Assembly: GCA_903923915.1 (NCBI GenBank)
Contig: CAIXZI010000250.1
Coordinates: 1 to 7,793 of the forward strand
Length of the DNA stretch: 7,793 nt
Direction: 5' to 3'
Source of the DNA: an uncultured Bacteroidota bacterium
GTDB taxonomy: Bacteria > Bacteroidota > Bacteroidia > B-17B0 > Aurantibacillaceae
Shown: positions 1 through 7,793 of the stretch, in pieces
Position numbering within the stretch: the first letter of the stretch is position 1
Layout: each line of letters opens with the position of its first letter
Translations under genes and position numbers: made by a program
Notes under the pieces: generated by a model
Databases searched by the model: none
Told to the model about the DNA's origin: nothing
Seen by the model: the letters and a program-made list of their open reading frames with translations, nothing else

Positions 1-3
1 AAA

Positions 4-80
4 TGGTGGGCGCGCAGGGACTCGAACCCCGGACCTCCAGCGTGTGAAGCAGGCGCTCTAACCAGCTGAGCTACGCGCCC
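4..80 (-). tRNA. tRNA-Val (anticodon CAC), CCA end encoded
   Basis: Reading the minus strand gives a complete cloverleaf. The acceptor stem GGGCGCG (80-74) pairs with CGCGCCC (14-8). The D arm is GCTC/GAGC. The anticodon loop TTCACAC (48-42) carries CAC at 46-44, which reads the valine codon GTG. The T arm is CGGGG/CCCTG with loop TTCGAGT, followed by discriminator A (7) and an encoded CCA (6-4). The anticodon stem CCTGC/GCTGG has a T·T (U·U) mismatch in its middle pair (positions 51 and 39); a fully paired arm would read GCAGG on the 3' side. All other stems are intact, so the gene is probably functional. It belongs to the GC-rich left part of the window. Confidence 0.95.
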
Positions 81-98
81 CAAGAAACTGCTCTTCTG

Positions 99-128
99 AT
101 TTTAAAACACTTTCGAACCAGGCGTCCA
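99..128 (-). promoter_or_regulatory. Candidate sigma70-type promoter of tRNA-Val
   Basis: On the minus strand, TGGACG (128-123, 4 of 6 to TTGACA) lies 18 nt before TAAAAT (104-99, 5 of 6 to TATAAT). A start about 7 nt downstream would fall near 92, leaving a leader of roughly 12 nt before the mature tRNA 5' end at 80, which suits a tRNA gene. The evidence is motif and position only; such matches are common by chance. Confidence 0.35.
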
Positions 129-645
129 CTTTTCATCACCACTTCAGCGCGAAACTGAGCCACAAGTGCGAGTTCCATTTCCAGATACGAGGCTTAGGGC
201 AGGGCATTCATGACATGGTGGAGCCTGAAGCATTCTTGGATAGTTCGCAAATTGCCAGATCCTCCGCGTAGTGGCCAATGCCGAAAGCTCGAAAGTTCTC
301 GCACAAGACTTATGCGGCCTCAGATGCTTGTGAAACGAACAGCGGACAAAATATCGAGCTTACGGAAACGCCGATCGATCCCGCCTGATCTGTGTTGTAA
401 CAGAGGAAAGTTTTTCAGGTTGATTTCGCAATCGCGAATTCACGGATTCGATGTGCGTTGTATGCCGGGGTCGCGCCACGTCTAACAACATAGTGTTTTA
501 TGAATTCACTGAAACGGCTGCCCGAGATAATCGACAATCCGAGCGCGCCGTCAAAGGTGTCACCCTGCGCCTACCCTAAAGTTCTGAGGAATCTACCCGA
601 AAATTGGGATGGGTTCTGCTGTCGAGCTTGTCTAAGTTGTAATCA
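129..645. other. Non-coding stretch with no convincing gene
   Basis: About 500 bases between the tRNA promoter and the adaptor gene hold nothing I can support. An open frame at 210-485 encodes a basic peptide without domain, signal or ribosome-binding-site support. A second frame from ATG 215 is broken by TAG at 269-271, then stays open to a TGA near 386. No hairpin followed by a T run, no second tRNA and no direct repeat stand out. The stretch could be a long intergenic or regulatory region upstream of the efflux gene, or a decayed gene. In many genomes a TetR-type regulator precedes such adaptors, but none is visible here. Confidence 0.5.
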
Positions 646-2267
<1,622 letters not shown>

Positions 2268-2268
2268 C

Positions 2269-2502
2269 ATGCATTTAGAAATTATCACTCCCGATAAAAA
2301 ATTATTTGAAGGCGAAGCTAAATCGCTTACCGTTCCTGGCTCTGAAGGCTCTTTAGGTGTGTTAAACAATCACGCGCCTATGATTGCCTCTTTGAAAAAA
2401 GGAAAAGTAAAAGTAATTACCGCTTCTGAAACAAAAAACTTCGAGATTAAAGGCGGAGTAATTGAAGTGCTTAAAAACAAAGTAGTTGTTTTAGCTGAGT
2501 AA
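2269..2502 (+). CDS. atpC: F1F0 ATP synthase subunit epsilon, short form
   Basis: Epsilon belongs to the central stalk and couples F0 rotation to the F1 head. The 77 residues are the N-terminal beta-sandwich domain alone: MHLEIITPDKKLFEGEA, then SLTVPGSEGSLGVLNNHAPM, both highly typical, and a GGVIEVLKNKVVVLAE end. The C-terminal two-helix hairpin of longer homologues (about 139 residues in E. coli), which can extend and inhibit hydrolysis, is missing. The coding frame ends cleanly in TAA, followed by a terminator, so this is a natural short form, as I recall for Bacteroidota, and not a truncation. The start ATG lies one nucleotide after the atpD stop (TAACATG), implying translational coupling. 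It is the last gene of its operon. Confidence 0.95.
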   Translation: MHLEIITPDKKLFEGEAKSLTVPGSEGSLGVLNNHAPMIASLKKGKVKVITASETKNFEIKGGVIEVLKNKVVVLAE

Positions 2503-2520
2503 AATAATTTTATAGAAAAT

Positions 2521-2551
2521 AAAAAGCCGTTTCATCTGAAACGGCTTTTTT
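2521..2551. terminator. Bidirectional hairpin terminator between atpC and the 60-aa gene
   Basis: AAAAAGCCGTTTC (2521-2533) and GAAACGGCTTTTT (2538-2550) are perfect complements around the 4-nt loop ATCT. The stem core is GC-containing, with a T run on the + strand side and the matching A run giving a T run on the minus strand. It sits 18 nt after the atpC stop and 5 nt after the stop of the convergent minus-strand gene, so one hairpin can end both transcripts. Confidence 0.93.
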
Positions 2552-2556
2552 TATGT

Positions 2557-2739
2557 TTATTCAGTAGTTTTCATTTTGGCAAAAACACTTGTTTTGCCAT
2601 AAAACATAGGCAATAATTTTTTTCGTAGTTTTTTTGCGCCTTTTCTGTGCGTTTTTCCGGTAACCACCATTTTGTATATGACGTAAATCATAAAAATCAA
2701 AATAGATAAAGGGATTACAATTAATTTTACTTCTGTCAT
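2557..2739 (-). CDS. Small single-pass membrane protein, unknown function
   Basis: This 60-residue protein is not one I recognise. Residues 6-26 form one strongly hydrophobic helix (LIVIPLSILIFMIYVIYKMVV). They are followed by a very basic segment (K/R-rich at 29-42, including KGAKKLRKKL) and a short tail. By the positive-inside rule the C-terminal side should be cytoplasmic. It has no lipobox and no cleavage site. Support for a real gene comes from a good Bacteroidota-type promoter just upstream on the same strand, a clean terminator just after its stop, matching AT-rich codon use, and no competing frame. The basic tail could bind anionic lipid, RNA or a protein partner, but nothing in the sequence decides this. 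Confidence 0.65.
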   Translation of the reverse strand: MTEVKLIVIPLSILIFMIYVIYKMVVTGKTHRKGAKKLRKKLLPMFYGKTSVFAKMKTTE

Positions 2740-2757
2740 AACTTTAAATTGTTTAGT

Positions 2758-2789
2758 TAAAGTTAATAAAAAGTAAAGTGCAATCCAAA
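2758..2789 (-). promoter_or_regulatory. Bacteroidota-type promoter of the 60-aa gene
   Basis: On the minus strand, TTTG (2789-2786) is followed after exactly 20 nt by TAACTTTA (2765-2758), 7 of 8 to the Bacteroidota -7 element TAnnTTTG, whose usual spacing is 19-21. A transcription start near 2750 would leave a leader of about ten nucleotides before the ATG at 2739. The upstream hmgA stop lies at 2831, so the small gene can be transcribed separately. Motif match only. Confidence 0.45.
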
Positions 2790-2830
2790 ACTAAAAAAAC
2801 TATTATTAACAGCTTAACGTTAATTAGCAA

Positions 2831-3988
<1,158 letters not shown>

Positions 3989-4004
3989 AACTAAAAATTT
4001 AATG

Positions 4005-4031
4005 CAAAGCTAAAGAAAGAAGATAAAACAA
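4005..4031 (-). promoter_or_regulatory. Bacteroidota-type promoter of hmgA
   Basis: The minus strand carries TAGCTTTG (4012-4005), a perfect TAnnTTTG -7 element, 16 nt after a TTG (4031-4029). The spacing is slightly short of the usual 19-21, so the upstream half is the weaker part. The start would fall near 3998, about ten nucleotides before the hmgA ATG at 3988. The 100-bp divergent gap must also hold the glmS promoter. The best candidate there is TAATTTAG at 4060-4067 (+), with no clear TTTG before it. Confidence 0.45.
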
Positions 4032-4088
4032 CTCCATAAAAAGGAATTAAAAAAATGCGTAATTTAGTAGTTTAATAATCGAATTTTT

Positions 4089-5933
4089 ATGTGTGGAATT
4101 GTAGGATATATAGGAGAACGCCAGGCGTACCCAATTTTAATAAAAGGATTACATCGTTTAGAATACAGGGGTTATGATAGCGCTGGAGTTGCTATGATTG
4201 CAGATAGCAAACACCTTAATGTTTTTAAATGCAAAGGCAAAGTATCTGATTTAGAGAAATTTACCGAAGGAAAAGATAAATCGGGCAATGTGGGTATTGG
4301 GCATACACGCTGGGCTACACATGGCGAACCGAATGATGTAAATGCGCACCCGCATTATTCGCAAAGCGGTAACATTGTTTTAATACACAATGGTATTATT
4401 GAAAACTATGCATCTATAAAAGAAAATCTTATTAAGCGCGGACATACGTTTAAAAGCCAAACAGATACCGAGGTGCTTGTTCATTTAATAGAAGACATTA
4501 AAGAAAAAGACAATCTAAAACTTGGGCATGCTGTAATAGCTGCATTAAAACAAGTGGTTGGGGCGTATGCCATTGTTGTGTTAGATAAAAATCATCCAGA
4601 TGAATTAGTAGCGGCTAAAAAAGGTAGTCCCTTAGTTATTGGAGTAGGAGAAGGAGAGTTTTTTATCGCATCCGATGCATCACCCATTATTGAATATACT
4701 AAAAACGTAGTTTATTTAGATGATGAACAAGTGGCTATCATCAGACGAAATGAAGAATTAAAAATACGCAATTTAAAAGATAAAGACGTTACGCCATACG
4801 TACAAGAGCTTGAAATGGAACTTGAGGCCATTGAAAAAGGCGGCTACGAGCATTTTATGCTAAAGGAAATTTATGAGCAACCTCGTTCTATTAAAGATAG
4901 CATGCGTGGAAGACTAAATGCTGATAAAGCCATTGTACAGCTTGGCGGCATTGTAGATTATGAGCCAAAATTTTTAAAAGCAAAACGTATTATTATTATT
5001 GCTTGCGGCACATCGTGGCACGCAGGCTTGGTGGCAGAGTATTTGTTTGAAGAGTACGCCCGTATTCCTGTTGAGGTTGAGTATGCCAGTGAATTTCGCT
5101 ACCGTAATCCGGTAATTTATGAAGATGATATTGTTATAGCCATTTCTCAATCAGGAGAAACAGCTGATACGTTAGCCGCCATTGAACTGGCAAAATCTAA
5201 AGGCGCAACTATAATTGGTGTTTGTAATGTAGTGGGTTCTTCTATTGCACGCGCTACACATGCGGGTTCTTATACCCATGCAGGCCCCGAAATTGGTGTG
5301 GCATCTACCAAAGCATTTACAGCCCAAGTAACCGTGCTTACCTTAATGGCTTTACACATTGCGTATAAAAAAGGTACACTTGTTGAAAGTCGCTACAGGC
5401 AGCTATTGTATGAATTAGAAACAATTCCTGAAAAAGTAGAACGTGTTTTAAAATTGAATGATAAAATAAAACACATTGCCGATATTTATAAAGACGCACG
5501 TAATTTCTTGTATTTGGGTAGGGGCTATTCTTTTCCTGTTGCATTAGAAGGCGCATTAAAACTAAAAGAAATTTCATACATACATGCTGAAGGATATCCT
5601 GCGGCAGAAATGAAACATGGTCCTATTGCCTTAATAGACGAAGAAATGCCGGTGGTTGTTATTGCTACCAAAGGCCAAAATTATGAAAAAGTAGTTAGTA
5701 CTATTCAAGAAATAAAAGCCCGTAAAGGAAAAATAATTGCCGTTGTGAACGAAGGTGATAAAGAAGTTGCCAAAACAGCCGATTATACGATAGAAATCCC
5801 CGAAACGGATGAATCTTTAGTGCCATTGGTTTCTGTAGTTCCTTTACAGTTGCTGTCTTATCATATTGCCGTAATGCGTGGTTGCAATATAGATCAGCCT
5901 CGTAATTTGGCAAAATCGGTAACGGTAGAGTAA
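4089..5933 (+). CDS. glmS: Glutamine--fructose-6-phosphate aminotransferase (isomerizing)
   Basis: GlmS makes glucosamine-6-phosphate from fructose-6-phosphate and glutamine, the first committed step toward UDP-GlcNAc for peptidoglycan and lipopolysaccharide. The glutaminase domain (about 1-230) starts M-C-G-I-V-G-Y-I-G. Cys2 becomes the N-terminal nucleophile after Met removal, which fixes the start at ATG 4089. It also contains EYRGYDSAG (25-33), HTRWATHG (72-79) and HNGIIENY (100-107). The isomerase half holds two SIS domains: ACGTSWHAG (305-313), SQSGETADT (353-361), GVASTKAFT (403-411), then KLKEISYIHAEGYPAAEMKHGP (491-512). Glu494, His510 and Lys609 match E. coli Glu488, His504 and Lys603. 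It ends in the canonical NLAKSVTVE. At 614 residues it is full length (E. coli 609). No ribozyme or SD is seen in the short leader. It is monocistronic by layout. Confidence 0.97.
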   Translation: MCGIVGYIGERQAYPILIKGLHRLEYRGYDSAGVAMIADSKHLNVFKCKGKVSDLEKFTEGKDKSGNVGIGHTRWATHGEPNDVNAHPHYSQSGNIVLIHNGIIENYASIKENLIKRGHTFKSQTDTEVLVHLIEDIKEKDNLKLGHAVIAALKQVVGAYAIVVLDKNHPDELVAAKKGSPLVIGVGEGEFFIASDASPIIEYTKNVVYLDDEQVAIIRRNEELKIRNLKDKDVTPYVQELEMELEAIEKGGYEHFMLKEIYEQPRSIKDSMRGRLNADKAIVQLGGIVDYEPKFLKAKRIIIIACGTSWHAGLVAEYLFEEYARIPVEVEYASEFRYRNPVIYEDDIVIAISQSGETADTLAAIELAKSKGATIIGVCNVVGSSIARATHAGSYTHAGPEIGVASTKAFTAQVTVLTLMALHIAYKKGTLVESRYRQLLYELETIPEKVERVLKLNDKIKHIADIYKDARNFLYLGRGYSFPVALEGALKLKEISYIHAEGYPAAEMKHGPIALIDEEMPVVVIATKGQNYEKVVSTIQEIKARKGKIIAVVNEGDKEVAKTADYTIEIPETDESLVPLVSVVPLQLLSYHIAVMRGCNIDQPRNLAKSVTVE

Positions 5934-5973
5934 TTTGGTTATATTGTAGAATAATCTTGAAAGCTTCATCAAT

Positions 5974-6055
5974 ACGCGGATGTCATACTGAGCACGTCGA
6001 AGTATGTTGGGGGCAGCGCATATGTTTCAACAAGCTCAACATGATAATACCCGCA
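5974..6055. repeat. REP-like imperfect inverted repeat downstream of glmS
   Basis: Arm 1 (about 5981-6007) contains CATACTGAGCACGTCGAAG. Arm 2 (about 6019-6046), read on the other strand, contains CATGTTGAGCTTGTTGAAAC. They share CATnnTGAGCnnGTnGAA in opposite orientation around a short G-rich spacer (TTGGGGGCAGCGCA). The outer flanks also match as GCGG (5976-5979) against CCGC (6051-6054). The core CTGAGC-n-GTCGAAG resembles a palindromic intergenic repeat that I recall as widespread in Bacteroidota and other genomes. When transcribed it could fold into a long imperfect hairpin and shield or end the glmS mRNA, for which no classical terminator is present. Only one copy is in the window. Confidence 0.75.
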
Positions 6056-6088
6056 TTATTTTAAAACATAATCAGTAATTTGTTAAAA

Positions 6089-6120
6089 TTTGTATTTTGT
6101 AAAAAAATAATATACCTTGC
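6089..6120 (+). promoter_or_regulatory. Bacteroidota-type promoter of the lipoprotein gene
   Basis: TTTG (6089-6092) is followed after 20 nt by TACCTTGC (6113-6120), a 6-of-8 match to TAnnTTTG at the standard spacing. A second TTTG at 6096-6099 is too close. A start near 6126 would give a very short A/T-rich leader before ATG 6139. The whole 6055-6138 stretch is very AT-rich, which raises the chance of accidental matches. Confidence 0.4.
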
Positions 6121-6138
6121 ATCTAAATTCTAATTAAA

Positions 6139-6747
6139 ATGAAAAAAACAATCTTTACTTTTTGCTCAATGGCAGTTGTTTGTTGCGCTATATTTTTTGC
6201 TTGCGCTAAAGATGATAACAGTATTACACACGTAAGTTATGCTCAACAAAATGGCAATGGCACAGGGGGTAATCCTAATCCAAACGGGCTTCCTTCAAAT
6301 TCAGGCTATGGCACAACTACCGCTACAACAGCAGCTTCTACAAGTGGTTCAACAACATCAAGCACATCTGGCACTACAACTAGTGCAACTACAACAACGG
6401 CTTATTCAGCTACAGTAACTTTACCAAGCGGCCCTTTATCAGGTGCAGTTTCAAGTGTAAGTTGTAGCAGTACCATGTATGGCAATTGTAGTAACACACA
6501 AATAGGTATGATATCGGTTCAATTTGCATCAGCACCAACAGCAGGTACATATAATATAGTAACAAATAACCCAGGTGCTACAGATGCAGTAGTGTCTTAT
6601 AACGGAAACAATTATGGTTCAGGCGGTACAGTTACCGTATCTGTAGTTGGAGGTAAAAATGTTGTAACATTTAATAGTGTAACCGGTATGACATCGGGTG
6701 GAACACCTGTTGCATTTACACTTACTGGCGGTTTTTCTTGTCCTTAA
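6139..6747 (+). CDS. Putative surface-exposed lipoprotein with Ser/Thr-rich linker, unknown function
   Basis: I do not recognise the family. MKK plus a hydrophobic stretch (4-21) ends in F-F-A-C, so Cys22 is the likely lipidated residue of a type II signal. The residues after it, A-K-D-D, fit the K-(D/E)2 lipoprotein export signal described for Capnocytophaga, suggesting transport to the outer face of the outer membrane. Residues 37-57 are Gly/Asn/Pro-rich and 58-90 are almost only Thr, Ser, Ala and Gly, a flexible and potentially O-glycosylated linker. Residues ~90-202 alternate hydrophobic and small polar residues as in a beta-sandwich (TAGTYNIV, GGTVTVSVVGGKNVVTF, VAFTLTGGFSCP). Cys109, Cys117 and Cys201 could form one disulfide. 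No catalytic motif is seen. It has its own promoter and terminator, so it is monocistronic. Roles in adhesion or as a cell-surface decoration are guesses. Confidence 0.85.
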   Translation: MKKTIFTFCSMAVVCCAIFFACAKDDNSITHVSYAQQNGNGTGGNPNPNGLPSNSGYGTTTATTAASTSGSTTSSTSGTTTSATTTTAYSATVTLPSGPLSGAVSSVSCSSTMYGNCSNTQIGMISVQFASAPTAGTYNIVTNNPGATDAVVSYNGNNYGSGGTVTVSVVGGKNVVTFNSVTGMTSGGTPVAFTLTGGFSCP

Positions 6748-6766
6748 ATAAAATAGGTCTTATTTT

Positions 6767-6797
6767 AAAAGCCGATGTAAAGCATCGGCTTTTTTTT
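6767..6797 (+). terminator. Rho-independent terminator after the lipoprotein gene
   Basis: AAAAGCCGATG (6767-6777) pairs perfectly with CATCGGCTTTT (6783-6793) around the loop TAAAG, and eight T residues (6790-6797) follow the GC core on the + strand. It begins 19 nt after the lipoprotein stop. The A run at 6767-6770 makes weak activity on the minus strand possible, but no minus-strand gene ends here. Confidence 0.92.
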
Positions 6798-6798
6798 A

Positions 6799-6830
6799 TT
6801 TAGCTACATCCCGTAATTCTTTTAATTTTG
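6799..6830 (+). promoter_or_regulatory. Bacteroidota-type promoter of asnS
   Basis: TAATTTTG (6823-6830) matches TAnnTTTG perfectly, and TTTA (6799-6802), one base off TTTG, lies exactly 20 nt upstream. It follows directly on the preceding terminator. A start near 6836 would give a leader of about 14 nt before ATG 6850, the same short-leader layout as the other genes of the right part. Confidence 0.5.
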
Positions 6831-6849
6831 CTTTCCTTTTAAACCGCTT

Positions 6850-7793
6850 ATGAAAAGAACTAAAATAAATGCCATTTTATCTGATGATAAACATGATTAC
6901 CGAGCCTGTGTAAAAGGTTGGGTGCGCACCTTTCGCAACAACCAATTTATTGCACTTAATGATGGATCGACTATAAATAATTTACAACTAGTTGTAGATT
7001 TTGCAAACACAGACGAAACCATTTTAAAACGAATTACTACTGGTGCTTGTATCAGTGCGATTGGAAACATTATTCCGTCGCAAGGTAAAGGACAAAAATA
7101 TGAGATGAAAGTTACTTCGCTCGAAATTTTAGGCGATAGTGATGCAGAGCAATACCCACTTCAACCAAAAAAACATAGCTTAGAATTTTTGCGCGAAATT
7201 GCACACTTACGTTTTCGCACTAGCACCTTTAGCGCAGTATTTAGAGTTAGAAATACACTTGCTTATGCCGTTCATAAATTTTTTCAGGAAAGAGGTTTTG
7301 TGTATTTGCACACACCTATTATTACTGCCAGCGATGCAGAAGGTGCCGGACAAATGTTTAGAGTTACTACCTTAGATTTGGATAACCTTCCTAAAAACGA
7401 AAAAAACGAAATAGATTTTTCGCAAGATTTTTTTGGAAAAACCACCAACTTAACCGTATCTGGTCAGTTAGAAGGCGAGCTGGCAGCAATGGCTTTAAGC
7501 GATGTCTATACCTTTGGACCAACGTTTCGTGCAGAAAATTCTAATACAGGAAGGCACTTAGCCGAGTTTTGGATGATTGAACCCGAAGTTGCTTTTAATG
7601 ATTTAGAAGACAATATGGATTTAGCGCAGGAAATGCTTCAATACGTTATTAAAGAAGCACTCGCCAAATGTGCCGATGATATTGCGTTTTTAAATGATAG
7701 ACTTTTAGAAGAAGAAAAACAAAAACCACAGCAAGATCGTTCTGAAATGACTTTGTTGGATAAATTAAAGTTCTGTGTAGAAAATAATTTTGA
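6850..7793 (+). CDS. asnS: Asparagine--tRNA ligase, N-terminal two-thirds (runs off the window)
   Basis: AsnRS charges tRNA-Asn with asparagine using ATP; it is a cytosolic class IIb synthetase. ATG 6850 opens a frame with no stop to the last base (314 codons plus 2 nt; full-length enzymes of the group are usually around 460-480). Residues ~16-97 are the OB-fold anticodon-binding domain ([20 protein letters not shown]). [14 protein letters not shown] is the typical linker before the catalytic core. Motif 1 lies near [50 protein letters not shown] leads into motif 2, [34 protein letters not shown] and the insertion after TTLDL favour AsnRS over AspRS or archaeal-type enzymes. The C-terminal third, including motif 3, lies outside. 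Promoter just upstream; no SD. Confidence 0.95.
   Translation, partial: MKRTKINAILSDDKHDYRACVKGWVRTFRNNQFIALNDGSTINNLQLVVDFANTDETILKRITTGACISAIGNIIPSQGKGQKYEMKVTSLEILGDSDAEQYPLQPKKHSLEFLREIAHLRFRTSTFSAVFRVRNTLAYAVHKFFQERGFVYLHTPIITASDAEGAGQMFRVTTLDLDNLPKNEKNEIDFSQDFFGKTTNLTVSGQLEGELAAMALSDVYTFGPTFRAENSNTGRHLAEFWMIEPEVAFNDLEDNMDLAQEMLQYVIKEALAKCADDIAFLNDRLLEEEKQKPQQDRSEMTLLDKLKFCVENNF

Noticed and set aside
210..485. Open frame for a 91-residue basic peptide
   Set aside because: No domain, no signal, no ribosome-binding site, and an unnatural mix of Trp, Arg and Cys; it looks like chance openness.
2790..2830. Terminator of hmgA on the minus strand (TTAAC/GTTAA hairpin before a T run)
   Set aside because: The stem is only about five A/T-rich pairs with a long loop, too weak to annotate.
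4032..4088. glmS ribozyme or other metabolite-sensing leader
   Set aside because: The gap to hmgA is only 100 bp, AT-rich and without the required paired structure; the glmS ribozyme is known from Firmicutes and relatives.
5338..5913. Minus-strand open frames inside glmS
   Set aside because: They are antisense to highly conserved SIS-domain codons, with no signal or domain.

Overview
The window looks like two unrelated genomes joined at about position 1501-1506. The left part (1 to about 1506) is GC-rich, with G/C-ending codons (GCG, CGC, GTG). It carries a tRNA-Val gene on the minus strand, a long stretch with no convincing gene, and the first ~287 codons of an RND-type periplasmic adaptor lipoprotein. 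The adaptor resembles those of Acidobacteria-like Gram-negatives; that assignment is an impression from protein style and composition, not a proof.

The right part (about 1503 to 7793) is AT-rich, dominated by TTA, AAA and ATT codons. It has clear marks of Bacteroidota: no Shine-Dalgarno sequences, promoters of the TTTG-N20-TAnnTTTG type, a short F1 epsilon subunit, and a lipoprotein whose Cys is followed by A-K-D-D, as in Bacteroidota surface-export signals. Order along the + axis: 3' half of atpD, atpC, a strong hairpin terminator serving both strands, a small membrane protein (minus), homogentisate 1,2-dioxygenase (minus), glmS (plus, divergent), a REP-like inverted repeat, a Ser/Thr-rich surface lipoprotein (plus), a second terminator, and the 5' two-thirds of asnS running off the right edge.

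The Bacteroidota genes are mostly housekeeping: ATP synthase, amino-sugar entry into peptidoglycan, Asn-tRNA charging, and one step of tyrosine/homogentisate breakdown. Apart from atpD-atpC, which are one nucleotide apart, each appears to be its own transcription unit. I found no phage, insertion sequence, CRISPR array, toxin or defence module. The strongest observation is the junction near 1503: both flanking genes are cut at the same point and are out of frame with each other, which points to a chimeric assembly, clone or amplification product rather than new biology. The less-described items are the orphan surface lipoprotein, the 60-residue membrane protein and the REP-like repeat.
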